A DNA stretch of 64,000 nt from Pectinophora gossypiella (taxonomy: Eukaryota; Arthropoda; Insecta; Lepidoptera; Gelechiidae), in assembly GCF_024362695.1 (NCBI RefSeq), contig NC_065426.1, positions 7,966,236-8,030,235 on the forward strand, written 5' to 3'. Positions 1 through 10,440 of the stretch are shown piece after piece; position 1 is the stretch's first letter; the number at the start of each line of letters is the position of its first letter. Below the pieces are notes generated by a model, which had not been told where the DNA came from, did no database searches, and worked only from the letters and a program-made list of their open reading frames with translations. Made by a program: the position numbers and the translations under genes.

Positions 1-127
1 CTAACTTTATAATAACCTTTTTTGTTAAGTGTCTGTTTAACTACTGTCTTAAAACAGTAGAAAGGCAAATTCTGAATGTCAATGGGAATCTTATTGTAAA
101 AATGTATACATTGCCCCTTAAAAGAAT

Positions 128-262
128 CTATGATCCGAATATGATGAATTCGAAAACAAATTCGAGAATCATTGGTTTTCGCCTGTGGTGGATTCGAACC
201 TGCGACCTCAAAGAGAGAGGCAAGGGTTCTACCAACTGGGTTACCGCGGCTCCTCTCCTTCC
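128..262 (-). repeat. SINE-C, partial
   Basis: Reverse strand reads a tRNA-like head with TTGGTAGAACCCTTGCC and a B box GGTTCGAATCC, followed by the family body. Six related pieces occur in the window. Confidence 0.75.
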
Positions 263-606
263 TCTTCTATCTGTATTGCGCCTAAAATAATAATGGATAT
301 TTATAAACCGCATACGAATTTATAATCAAAACAAAGTGAAAGAACTCGGATGGCGAAGACAACGCATCTAAAAACGACTATGAGTCACTCGTATAGAAAT
401 AGAATCGCCTAGCCGTGTACAATACTAGTTTTATAGTAAATTAATGTATTAATTGCATCTTCGCTGGAGTGGAAGCGGATAAAAAAGAGATAGCGTTCAG
501 CTGTTTATCTTTCCGCATTATGTCGTAAATAAGTATTATATGCAAATGGAATTCTATAGTCTCTGCTTACCCCGGTGGGAAATAGGCGTGAGTTTATGTA
601 TGTAAG

Positions 607-713
607 TATTATATCGCGTAAAGGGTCTTCTCTTCTATCGTGTGGGTTGATGAGGTGGGTAATACACCTCACAACCCACACGATAGAAGAAAATACCCTT
701 TACGCGATATAAT
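607..713. repeat. 47-bp inverted repeat at a SINE-A end
   Basis: Left arm (TATTATATCGCGTAAAGGG then CTTCTATCGTGTGGGTT) is mirrored by the right arm (AACCCACACGATAGAAG then CCCTTTACGCGATATAATA), with a spacer of roughly 15 bp. It forms a large hairpin at the 3' tail of the SINE-A copy that continues to the right. Confidence 0.85.
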
Positions 714-1271
714 AGTAGCTTTAGCTGGTGTCAGGGTTATTATTGAGCCGCCAAAGACCTCCGACACGACGCATGTAACGACTACGTACTTACATCAGTA
801 TCTAAGTAGTAACCGGGACCAACGCGCAACGGCTTAACGTGCCTTCTGAAGCAGGGACTGTCTTACTTTCGGACAACCGGGTGATCAGCCTGCAATGTCC
901 TAACCAAACCAGGATTACAAAGTGATTTTTGTGATCATCGTCATCAATTTAAGAGCCACGCTCTTGTCGGTGCAGCATTTTCCATGCTACTTGTTTAGGG
1001 AAAAATAGGGCAGTGGTTTCTCTCTTGCCTTCTGCCCCGCAGTACTCTGTCTTACGCAAGTGGGATGGCGCCCAGAGTAGTCTATTACAAAGCCGTACTA
1101 GGACTCCTGTCCTCCGCCTCTGAACAGTACTGACAGTTACTGCAGCTCTGTCAGGTTCCAGGTTAAAATCCCTGTGACTTGCCCCTTCCGATTTTTGTGA
1201 TATGTCCCCAATATTCGAACCCGGGACTTCCGGATCGTGAGCGCGACGCAACCACTGGACCACGGAGGCCG
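655..1271 (-). repeat. SINE-A interrupted by a LINE 3' end
   Basis: SINE-A body at 715-935 and its tRNA-like head at 1196-1271 (CCCGGGTTCGAATATTGGGG on the reverse strand) are separated by about 260 bp of a LINE/SINE 3' end. GATTTTTGTGA flanks the insert on both sides, a target-site duplication. Confidence 0.85.
936..1195 (-). mobile_element. non-LTR retrotransposon 3' end inserted in SINE-A
   Basis: Reverse strand ends with codons for AWKMLHRQERGS and a stop, then a GATGACGATG tail, the same 3' end as at 18722, 34729, 37228 and 46338. It is a 5'-truncated copy. Confidence 0.75.
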
Positions 1272-1424
1272 TTATTATGTAGGTATGTTAACTGTATTCA
1301 GTGATACTTGATAGTTTTCATTGGACCGTAATGTTGGTAATTAATATAAGTAATCTTGTTTTATTTAATAATCGGGGTGGAACAATCGACACAGTTTCGA
1401 TAGATAACTCTGTAGAATTAAGTA

Positions 1425-1676
1425 CCTGTCTGACCTTCCAAGTTTAGACACATAATATACTGGTTAGGTCACATATCTCCGTAAATGCATTTCTTGGGAA
1501 TGTGGGTTTCCTCACGATGGTTTCCTTCACCGCTGAGTACTTAATAATCATTTATGATCTAAACATGAATTCGAAAACAAATTTGACAATCATTGGTTTA
1601 GGTTTGTGCTGGATTCGAACCCGCAACTTTAAAGTGAGAGACGAGCGTTCTACCAACTAGGCTACCACGGCAATTT
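1425..1676 (-). repeat. SINE-C
   Basis: Contains GGTTTCCTTCACCGCTGAGTA on the + strand and the reverse B box GGTTCGAATCC near 1611-1622. Head and body are both present. Confidence 0.8.
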
Positions 1677-1994
1677 ATTCCTCATAATAATATAATTGGT
1701 TGTCATTTGTTTTTTGTTATCGGTGAACATTGCGTTTACGAGACGCCTTAGGTATTTACTGTAACAAAAAGCTCGTTGAAATGTGTATCTCTGGCTAGCC
1801 TAGTTGGGAATATAGACGTGAACTTCTGCTCTAGGAATGTTAACGGAAACGTCGCCTATAAAGACGACCTATTTAAATTGTAGACATAATGGTTATTAAT
1901 ACGCTGCAGTCCAAAATAATGTCACCGCCAAAAAGCGCTTTAAAATAGGATGATATAAATATGAGTCAAATTTGACACGTGGATGTGACATAGT

Positions 1995-2100
1995 TTTTGA
2001 ATTATGAGGGGGTCAAAAATGGCTCCAAATGGTTAGAGATTGTACTGCTCGCCAGGTCTGTTACTTGAATTTGGCTTGACACACTGCCGTGAGTCTAGAT
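1995..2100. repeat. unclassified interspersed repeat
   Basis: The stretch with GAGGGGGTCAAAAATGGCTC and TTGGCTTGACACACTGCCG is repeated at 8829-8955 with about 80-90% identity by eye. Confidence 0.7.
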
Positions 2101-2227
2101 GATAGGTAGATGAACTGTCACTACAGAGAGAGAGAGAGTTCTTATTTCGTTAATTGTGTTCATGGAGAGATGCCGCGCGAGCATAGTCGGCAGAGACGAA
2201 TTAATGTCCACAAAACGATATGTTACA

Positions 2228-2320
2228 CATGCTTCTGTAAAAAACCGGACCTGTCAAATTTTTAAGTTAGGTAATCGGACCCTGTGGAAAAACGGGATAA
2301 TGCTAAGGAGATGATGATGA
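2228..2320 (+). repeat. SINE-C 3' tail
   Basis: Carries GACCTGTCAAATTTTTAAGT, GGACCCTGTGGAAAAACGGG and the GATGATGATGA end; same tail as 10020-10137. Confidence 0.75.
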
Positions 2321-2428
2321 ACCAATTACATTATGATATGAATTCCAAATTGCCGGAGTTCGATCATAAGCAAGTTATTTAAAAAAAGAAAAAATATGCT
2401 ATGAGTATGACGCATGTAACAAAGCTGT

Positions 2429-2722
2429 ATAAGTCATCATCATCATCAGCCCATTAACGTCCCCACTGCTGGGGCACGGGCCTTCCCCATGGATGGATAG
2501 GGAGACCGGGCCTTCAACCATCACGCGGGCCCAGTGCGGATTGGTGGTTATTAACGACTGCTAATGCAGCCGAGACCAACGGCTTAACGTGCCTTCCGAA
2601 GCACGGAGAAGCTCGAGATGAAAACTTTTGTGGTCACCCATCCTATGACCGGCCTTTGCGAAAGTTGCTTCAATTCAACAATCGCAGACCGAGCGCGTTT
2701 ACCGCTGCGCCACCGAGCTCCT
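2429..2722 (-). repeat. SINE-B, full length
   Basis: Reverse strand starts GGAGCTCGGTGGCGCAGCGG (A-box like) and ends with a GATGATGATGA tail. Copies at 43312, 57770 and 62968. Confidence 0.88.
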
Positions 2723-2889
2723 CATATAAGTACTTACAATAAACTGCACAAATAGTCGTTAAGCTGAACTCACGTTATATTATGCGGGGGCTTATAAAGG
2801 TTTTGGTATAAACTTGAAACGGCGTACGTGTATGAAGCGATTGATGAATGTGGAGGAAGCAAGAGAAGTGTGTCAGGATCGAAGCAATT

Positions 2890-2955
2890 TGAATTTTATA
2901 GTCTCTGCCTATCCCGGTGGGAAATAAGCGTTAGTTTATGTACGAGTATGTATGT
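2890..2955 (+). repeat. LINE/SINE 3' tail (TATGTATGTA type)
   Basis: TATAGTCTCTGC then CCGGTGGGAAATAAGCG and a TATGTA tail. The same tail is at 550-615 and 58219-58290. Confidence 0.65.
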
Positions 2956-3002
2956 ATAAAATAATAGGTCCTTATAAATACATGGGACTTAAATATATTT
3001 GG

Positions 3003-3175
3003 TGACGAGTGCCGACTTACCCCGTGACCCGAGGTTTTTCTTGCAGCTTCTTTTCCCCGGCTGTACAGGTTGTGAGAAACTGCAGTAGTTTTAGGCGGAT
3101 GAGACGTTCTTTATGTAAAAAATGACGATTCAAAGTGGAACTAAGTTACCTACTAAAGATATATTTGAATTTGAG
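3003..3175 (+). repeat. LINE 3' end (AATTTGA type)
   Basis: Shares TTTTTCTTGCAGCTTCTTT and AGGCGGATGAGACGTTC with copies at 23719-23868 and 58388-58558, all ending in AAAGATAT-TTTGAATTTGA-like tails. Confidence 0.7.
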
Positions 3176-3351
3176 TGGGCGTATACTGTATACTAAATTC
3201 CACTGCCTAATCTTATGTTATGTTGTTAAAAAATTTAACATAATAAATAATAAAAAAAAACCGAACCACAAATAATAAATTACAAAGAAACTTAACTTAT
3301 CTAATAGCTACAAGCTGTTTTTTTGTGGATGGCGGATGCTTAAACTAAGTC

Positions 3352-3500
3352 ATCATCAGCCGTAAGACGTCCACTGCTGGGCATAGGCCTCCCCCAAGGA
3401 TCTCCACAAATTCAAATTCAAATTTAAATTCAAATTCGTTTATTGCAAAAAAATGTGGTACATATATGGCAGTAAAAGTAGTAAAATTATAGTTTCACAC
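3352..3500 (-). repeat. LINE 3' ends, two families in tandem
   Basis: First, ACGTCCACTGCTGGGCATAG-type sequence, a common lepidopteran LINE end. Then AAATTCAAATTCAAATT and TTTATTGCAAAAAAATGTGG, which recurs at 32211-32290. Confidence 0.65.
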
Positions 3501-4344
3501 AACGATCGGTCCTGCGCTGCCCGCATCCAGCCTAAACTAAGTAAACTTGTAATATAGGCCATCAGGCCTTCCCCTGTTTACTACGTTAACAACTTTAAAG
3601 ATTAATTTTGAAAATTTACAAAAAAAAAATATATTATACAGTTTTGTTCCTTTCATTACACCTTTTTATGTCAAGCAATGGGTAAGTTTGTCTGAATGGC
3701 CGAAGCCTTTGTTACGTAACGCAGTTTATTTTTGGAGGCTCGAGCTTTGGATCAATGAGGGAACACTTGTTCGGTACCGCGCCACCTAGCGGCCGCTCGC
3801 GAACTACAAGATATTTATGTACTCCTGGTACTCGGCAGCATAACATAAGCTCACGTCTATATCCTAATTGGGGTAGTCAGAGGTAAACTCAGCTCAAAGT
3901 GGAACTAACTACCCACACCTATAATAAAATACCACTAGAAATAAGGTTGTGTAACTTAAGTCTATTTAGAAGAAAATTGAATCAGTTGTTAACTAAAAGA
4001 TGTTATTATACGATAAATGAGTTTTTGAATGTTAAATTGTAATGACACTAATGTTCCAATTTGTCATGTAAAAAAAACATTAATTTTGTTCTGCAAATAC
4101 TTAATGCTCAATAACTGTTTCCATTTACTATTGTCGTATTTTTCATGATGCATGTATTTATATAGATAATATACCAGGTTTACTTAAAATTTTGTACGCC
4201 GCAAGGCAAACATGAAGAACCTATAATGTGAACACTGTCATCTGTATTTATATTACTTATGTTTAAGCAAGTAAATTATCTTTATCTTATCTAGCTTCGT
4301 GGTGGGTGGTAAGCCGTTTAAACTGCACTTAGGATAAATAAAAT

Positions 4345-4445
4345 ACTTAATTCATTGGTGCAAGTCCAGTACAGGGGTTCAAACCGGCGCTTCCCGTTTG
4401 AGAGGCAAGCCGATGACAAACAGGACCACAGTGACTTTTTTAAAT
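4345..4445 (-). repeat. SINE-D head fragment
   Basis: GGTGCAAGTCCAGTACAGGG followed by GTTCAAACCGGCGCTTCCC, mirrored by the + copy at 25320-25400. Confidence 0.6.
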
Positions 4446-4764
4446 ATACTTTATTGCACTTAACAACTAGTTACATCACAAACAGGAAATGGACGTTTAC
4501 AAGTGGACTTATCTCTAAGAGAGATCTCTTCCAGCCAACCCAGAGGTAGTATTAGAATAACTGCGGAAGAATAAAAAGAGGTTTGGAGGTTTGGTTTGGT
4601 TTTGAGGTTTTATAAATGGTTGAAATGTAATAATAAAAAATATAGGTACCTACCAATGTCAATTGCTGTATGGAATGCAGTAGAGAATTTAATATTCGAG
4701 ACGGTGTAATGGCGTCATTCTTACACGCAATAGCTTAGATTGAATATACGTACATTTATATAGT

Positions 4765-4860
4765 GGCCAGATCTTAAAATTCATCATTTCATGATGTGCT
4801 CGATCATTTTATGAAATGGTCATATTTCAATATCATAAAGTAACGGACTTGCACCAATGA
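4765..4860. repeat. unclassified repeat with palindromic core
   Basis: GTGGCCAGATCTTA and CATTTTATGAAATGGTCATA recur at 18632-18710. Confidence 0.65.
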
Positions 4861-4894
4861 GTTATTAATAATTTATCTCACGTGCAATTTAGGG

Positions 4895-5620
4895 GGGTTA
4901 ACAAGTGGAATTTTTCGTCGAAACAGTATCATGGAACTGAAAATATTTATAAAAGACACTAAAAATTTCATGAATTTTTCGACAAGAAATTCCACTTGAT
5001 ATCAACTCAGAATCATGGTCTGAATCGCAGCATTTGTTACAATGTCATTATCACCCACACGTACTCATATGGATACTTGTACGTATTTGTATGGGGTTTA
5101 AGTGAGATGGTAACGAATACTGAGGGGGATGATTCAGCTCATTATTCTGAGTTAATGTCAAGTGGAATTTTCCATCGCATAAGTACAGAATTGAAAATAA
5201 TTTAAAATAAATCATGAATGAAAAAGTATGGAACAGAAAATAATTAAAAAAAAAACACTAAAACTTTCAAGAATTTTCCGACAGGAAAATCCACTTGATA
5301 TCAACTCAGAATCATGACCTGAATCATCCTCCTCAGTATTCGTTACGGTGTCACTAACACCTATACCTATAGCTACCTGTATGTACTCGTATGGGGTGTA
5401 TGTAAGTGACATCGTAACGAATACTGAGAGGGATAATATCAAGTGGAATTCTCCATCGCAAAAGTATGGACTTTAAAATAATTTAAAAAATAAAATTAAA
5501 AAAAAACATGAATTTGCGACGGAAAAATCCACTTGATATTAATTTAGAATCGTGGTCTGAATCACCCCCCTCAGTATTCGTACCGATGTCACTAAACATC
5601 CGTTATATTAAGCTGTTGCT
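4895..5620. repeat. foldback repeat array, about three units
   Basis: Units contain AAGTGGAATTTTCCATCGC and its mirror GACAGGAAAATCCACTTGAT, followed by TATCAACTCAGAATCATG and TCAGTATTCGTTAC. Each unit can fold on itself, and units alternate with a GTGTCACTAACACC segment. Related single pieces are at 19060-19250 and 49808-49880. Confidence 0.75.
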
Positions 5621-5917
5621 ATGTATCGTAAGCAAAGCATCTGTTTAACCCTCAGGAAGGCGACTACGTCAGCTGACTACACGGGTTTTTAACTGAGTGC
5701 AAGATGGGAAGGGGTGTGGGGCAACCGCCATCCCCTCTCCCACCCCTTCTCCCCTGTCGTAGTTCCCGTGATCGTAGCATATCGATTTTACGAGCCGGCG
5801 CGAGAAGGTCTTCAACCTTTTGAAGTTTATGGATACCTGGTACCTATTCGTCGTTTCATGCATCGTTTGAGATGAAAAGAAAATCAGCCAGTTGCATGCA
5901 GAGGTAGTAGTTACCGA

Positions 5918-5952
5918 TCAAATCAAATCAAATCAAATATACTTTATTGCAC
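5918..5952 (-). repeat. LINE tail (AAATC)n and TTTATTGC
   Basis: Four AAATC repeats followed by ATACTTTATTGCAC, a typical reverse-oriented LINE 3' end. Confidence 0.6.
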
Positions 5953-5959
5953 ATGACTA

Positions 5960-6098
5960 GGGATGGTATTAACAAACTAATCTCAGCTTCGAGACTGTCC
6001 TCAAGGTCATATCAATGTGACAGTTCTCATATAAAAACAGATACTTGAGCATGATCTTGAGGGCAGACTCAGCTGAGAATCATCTATTAATACCACCC
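5960..6098. mobile_element. PIF/Harbinger-like MITE, copy 1
   Basis: 139 bp with terminal inverted repeats GGGATGGTATTAA / TTAATACCACCC. Flanks are CTA and TAA, one base off a 3-bp duplication. It is the reverse complement of copy 2. Confidence 0.75.
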
Positions 6099-6328
6099 TA
6101 AATTTCAACAATCAGACATAACACATATGAATACAGTACAATTTGCGCGGCCTTATTGCTCTAGAGCAATTTCTTCCAGAAAACAAACCACTACCACACT
6201 TGAATGCGGTATGGTGCAACAAGAAATAAATACCTACCTAAAACTAAACTAAAGTTAATATAATAAACTCTATAAGTACATATATTAATAAATACTCAAT
6301 AAAACATACCTAACCATAATGTAAGGAA

Positions 6329-6385
6329 ACATACATACATACATAAACTCACGCCCGTAATCCCTAATGGGGTGGGCAGAGCCAC
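6329..6385 (-). repeat. LINE/SINE 3' tail (CATACATA type)
   Basis: CATACATACATAAACTCACGCCC followed by AATGGGGTGGGCAGAGCC, a common lepidopteran 3' end in reverse. Confidence 0.6.
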
Positions 6386-6717
6386 AAGTAATCAAAGACA
6401 ACTTGCAGCCACTGTTGATACGATATCGTAAGCTGGATATGATGAACCTTATGGTGATAAGGGATCAGCCTATCGCCCATAACATTAGCCCATCATGTTA
6501 GAGAACACAATCCCTCTGTCGGTTTTTACGACATGGCCGGGAAGACAAGCAGCTGAACGTTTTCTATGTTTTTTATTTGCTCCCAGAACAGCATAGAAGT
6601 GAAGAAACTATAATAATAAAAAATAGACTACACACACAAAATAAGTATTCTTCTTCCACAAGAAGAAGAAGAATAAGTATTGAAAGGATTGAAAGAAATA
6701 AAATACATCATAAATAC

Positions 6718-6985
6718 CGACAAGAGCGTGGCTTTTAAATTGATGACGATGATCACAAAAATCACTTTGTAATCCTGGTTTGGTTCGGACATTGCAGGCT
6801 GATCACCCGATTGTCCGAAAGTAAGATAGTCCCTGCTTCAGAAGGCACGTTAAGCCGTTGCGCGTTGGTCCGGTTACTACTTAGGTACTGATGTAAGTAC
6901 GTAGTCGTTACATTCGTCGTGTCGGGGGCCTTTGGCGGCTCAATAATAACCCTGTCACCAGCTAAAGCTAATATTAAATCGCGTA
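6718..6985 (+). repeat. LINE-tail / SINE-A chimera, second copy
   Basis: This is nearly the exact reverse complement of about 695-965: ACAAGAGCGTGGCT tail, GATGACGATGATCAC junction, SINE-A body, then CAGCTAAAGCTAATATTA and CGCGTAAAGGG. Even small SINE variants (CCGTTGCGCGTTGG) are shared. Confidence 0.85.
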
Positions 6986-7318
6986 AAGGGTCCTCCCTTC
7001 CATCGTGTGGGTTGTGAGGTGGAGTACCAACCTCATGAACCCTGGTGTCAGGGTTATTATTGAGCCGCCAAACGCCCCTGACATGGCTCATGTAACGACT
7101 ACTTACTTACATCAGTAAGTAGTAACTGAGACCAACGGCTTAACGTGCCTTCCGAAGCACGGATCATCTTACTTTCGGACAATCTGATGATCAGCCAGTA
7201 ATGTCCTAACCAAACTGGGGAACACAAAGTAATTTTTGTGATATGTCTCATCGGGAATCGAACCCGAGATCTCCGGATCGTGAGCCTAACGCTCAACCAC
7301 TTGGACCACGGAGGTCGG
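6986..7318 (-). repeat. SINE-A, full length
   Basis: Reverse strand shows the tRNA-like head with B box GGTTCGATTCCCG, then the conserved body and a CCCACACGATGG end abutting the chimera to the left. Confidence 0.88.
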
Positions 7319-7358
7319 TAGAAAGCTAAAAATTGATATGCGTACTATTTGTGACTAA

Positions 7359-7496
7359 GGGTGGTATTAATAGATGAATCTCAGCTGAGACTGCCCTCAA
7401 GATCATGCTCAAGTCTCTGTTTTTATATGAGAACTGTCACATTGATATGATCTTGAGGACAGTCTCGAAGCTGAGATTAGTTTGTTAATACCACCC
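7359..7496. mobile_element. PIF/Harbinger-like MITE, copy 2
   Basis: 138 bp with TIRs GGGTGGTATTAATA / TTAATACCACCC and a perfect TAA target duplication (7356-7358 and 7497-7499). Inverted relative to copy 1, 1.4 kb away. Confidence 0.85.
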
Positions 7497-7504
7497 TAAC
7501 ACAA

Positions 7505-7671
7505 AAATCGTGCATCATTTTTTTTTTAAACACACCCGCAACTAATTCAAAGAGCTTTTCGAGGCTTTTTGCAGTTCTCAAGGTAGGAACATAAAAATTG
7601 GTAGGTAAATTAGGAAAGGAATTCTTTTCACTACGAATTTAATGCGAGGGAAGCTGCGAGCAAAAGCTAGT
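7505..7671 (+). mobile_element. Helitron-like 3' end fragment
   Basis: AAATCGTGCATC, TTCAAGGTAGGAA-like sequence and the terminal GCGAGCAAAAGCTAGT resemble the 3' end of lepidopteran Helitrons (CTRR end). Similar to 41069-41440. Confidence 0.45.
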
Positions 7672-7696
7672 ACCTAAGTACCTAATAATATCGAAC

Positions 7697-7924
7697 TCTA
7701 TCGTTTCACATTGTTTTAAGTTTACGCTGTTATTATCATAATTAAAACACATAATAACGGGTTCTTACCGCGTTTAAATGGGGATATGAGACTCCCGATA
7801 TTTCGACACTGTTGCAAGTGTCATCCCGTGAACATGGCACTTGCAACAGTGTCGAAATATCGGGAGTCTCATATCCCCATTTAAACGCGGTAAGAACCCG
7901 TTATTATGTGTTCTATCGTTTCAC
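7697..7924 (-). mobile_element. retroelement copy with a 79-bp-arm hairpin
   Basis: Arms 7746-7824 and 7834-7912 are almost perfect inverted repeats around a 9-bp loop. TCTATCGTTTCAC at 7697-7709 and 7912-7924 is a 13-bp target duplication, so the palindrome plus its left extension inserted as one unit. Related 54-bp stub at 17936-17989. Confidence 0.8.
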
Positions 7925-8497
7925 GTTTAAAACATATCTAACGGTTGGCGTTTGACTGGTACTAAAAGTTGTATTCTACCTATAGCCTGTGAGGTTATCG
8001 ATTCATTTAATTTAAGGAGGAAAATAGGGCAAAGGAACGCATGGGGTCGTTTAGGCTAAGGACTGAGTGACAGAGCGGAGCGGAAAGCGGGCAGACAAAA
8101 TTCAGCAAAAGTTATACTTCTTTCACAATATACGTATATATAAGATGTTCTCTATTTCATTTACTTATGTTTCCATTTACAACAGCATAATTTATTTATT
8201 TATTAATCGTTGTTACAATTTAATGTTACATTTTAAATAGTTAACATCGGAAAACCCTAAAAGGGTTTGTCCCGACATTAATCCCACATATTACGAGTAT
8301 ACTAGTACATCTTATACTAAAGACAAGTATAATCAATCGCGACACCCAACGAAGTCATATTAGGCTGTTGTGGGTGGGGCATGTATAAAATATGTTTTTT
8401 TTTTATCGTTTTATCAGTTTAAGTCATTCTTGATCGATGGGGCTGGCATAATAAATTTTATTAAAAGCCCTTAAGTAAATAAAAGACCAAAAAAAAA

Positions 8498-8640
8498 GAT
8501 GTTCTCTCGTGATAGCCCTGTTCGAAGACGTGACTTCTTTCGTCGTGGCACAGGTTCGAAACCCGACTCGGCCTCTAAACCATTGAAGTCGACTTTATGA
8601 ATTCATGTTTGAAACATAGATAATTGATATCACACACGTG
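8498..8640 (+). repeat. SINE-like tRNA-derived fragment
   Basis: CACAGGTTCGAAACCCGAC (B-box like) followed by TTCATGTTTGAAACATAGAT, a layout like the piece at 20190-20290. Confidence 0.5.
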
Positions 8641-8828
8641 GTTCACACAATGAAAGTGTCAACGCATATAGAACACAGGTACCTACTTATATTTCAATCA
8701 ACGTAAGGTGTTCCATGTCTGCTCAGGATGAAGTATACTTAAATAATAATGTATCCAAATTGAGATGTGTAACTAATAAGCAGGTCCCTTTTAATTTGTA
8801 ATTAGTATGAGCCGATACGTTTATGTGA

Positions 8829-8955
8829 AATAGTTTTTGATTTATGAGGGGGTCAAAAGTGGCTCCAAATGGTTCGTGTAATCACACGGTGCGTCTCGCC
8901 AGTTCTGTTTCTTGGACTTGGCTTGACACGCTACCGCGTGTCTAGATTATAAGTC
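8829..8955. repeat. unclassified interspersed repeat, second copy
   Basis: Same as 1995-2100 (GAGGGGGTCAAAAGTGGCTC, TTGGCTTGACACGCTACCG). Confidence 0.7.
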
Positions 8956-9259
8956 TCGGAATGTTTGTAGTTCAATTAGTCAAACTCCAATGTTGTTTAA
9001 AACTACTCATATGAAACTGATTGTTTCTCAGTAAGCGAATCAAATGTATTCTTTTTGAGATATAAAGTATCTTAAACCTTAAACCTTGGTTTCCAGAATT
9101 CGTGCCCAGTTGATGGCAATAGGCTTACCCCTTATTACGTGTGACTTAAACATAGCTGGCGTGGAGTATACCACACACGTCTGCCTCCCTTAGGGGATAG
9201 AGGCGGGATGTTATGTTATGTCATTTTCTCTCGTGCCCACACGAGAATACCAGAGAGGG

Positions 9260-9588
9260 GGTAGAATACCAGCTTCATCAATTCTGGTGTCAGGGTTATG
9301 ATTGAGCCGCCAAAGCCCCCTGACATAGCTACACTATAGATAAGGCTATAGATAGACACTGAGAAAGCTGTAAATGAAAACCCTAGGGTCACAACTTATC
9401 TTTGGTGGCTTAGTAACCAGCAACCAGGGATGATGTGGTCGGTCATTGCTCTCACAACCCATTGTGGTTTTCATTTACAGCTTTCTCAGTGTCTATGTAT
9501 AGCCTTATCTATAGTGTAGCTATGTCAGGGGGCTTTGGCAGCTCAATCATAACCCTGACACCAGGATTGATGAAGCTGGTATTCTACC
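9260..9588. repeat. large palindrome, 123-bp arms, SINE-A derived
   Basis: Arms 9260-9382 and 9466-9588 are reverse complements apart from a few bases, around an 83-bp spacer. The outer half is SINE-A 3' sequence (GACACCAG, GGCTCAATCATAACCCTGAC); the inner half (AGCTTTCTCAGTGTCTAT) is not SINE. Confidence 0.9.
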
Positions 9589-9829
9589 TCACAACCCACA
9601 CGCTAAGAAGAAGAAGTGTCTATCTAGAACTTATGGCTGAAAGGAATACTGCCATCAGACACTTATCAGGAAGATAGGATATCAGACGAATATCAAGTGC
9701 CTCGAAGGTCTTTTAGTTAAAATTAATCTGATGATTTTCAGAGCTTATATATTTCAGTCTGCTATGACCTACATAAGCTGGGGACAGCATCATGAAGTGA
9801 TATTCTGTTTGGTACTAATTAGACCTAGT

Positions 9830-10137
9830 CGTGGTTGCCCAGTTTGAAGAACGCTTGACTCTCACTCTCACTATAAGGTCGCAAGTTCGATTTTAGCACG
9901 GGCCTTAACCAACGATAATTGGAATCGCGGTGAAGGAAAACATCATCATGAGCTAACCCACATACCCGAGATATGCGTTACGGATGTATGTGACCTAATC
10001 AGTGTTGGGCTAGTTATCCCTTCACGGATTGGAAGGTCAGACAGGCAGTCGCTTCTGTTAAAAACCAGACCTGTCAAATCTTCACGTTAGGTAAACGGAC
10101 CCTGTGAAAACGAGATAACGCTAGGGAGATGATGATG
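9830..10137 (+). repeat. SINE-C, full length
   Basis: tRNA-like head (AACGCTTGACTCTC, GGTCGCAAGTTCGATTTTAGC), body with CGGTGAAGGAAAACATCATC and the AGGGAGATGATGATGA end. Confidence 0.85.
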
Positions 10138-10145
10138 ACGAATTG

Positions 10146-10440
10146 GGCTACTCAGAAATTATCCATCGTAAGATGAACTAAGTACCCACACATCATCGAA
10201 CTTTTGTTAGACCAACGTCATAGTCATAATCGTCATAGGTCGCCGTACGTGTCGCCGTCTATATTAGACAAGCCAAAAGTTTAAGTGAAAATTTCACTTG
10301 AGATAAATTAAACTCATTGATGCGTCACCAGCACAACAGAATGCTCGGTGAGGTGTGGGGTTCTTTACAGAGTTCATCTTGCGATGGATGTACCTCTGAC
10401 TACTCCAAGGTACAAGTCCAGGGATTGTAAAGGCGGCGTT
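10146..10440. repeat. SINE-D pieces in opposite orientation
   Basis: 10146-10262 is reversed (GATGAACTAAGTACCCACAC); 10277-10440 is forward (CTCGGTGAGGTGTGGGGTTC, TGGATGTACCTCTGACTACT). It ends about 160 bp before the first brp exon of the window. Confidence 0.6.

Noticed and set aside
6762..7296. Minus-strand frames of 109 and 65 codons
   Set aside because: Translations of SINE-A; the same peptides recur at every copy.
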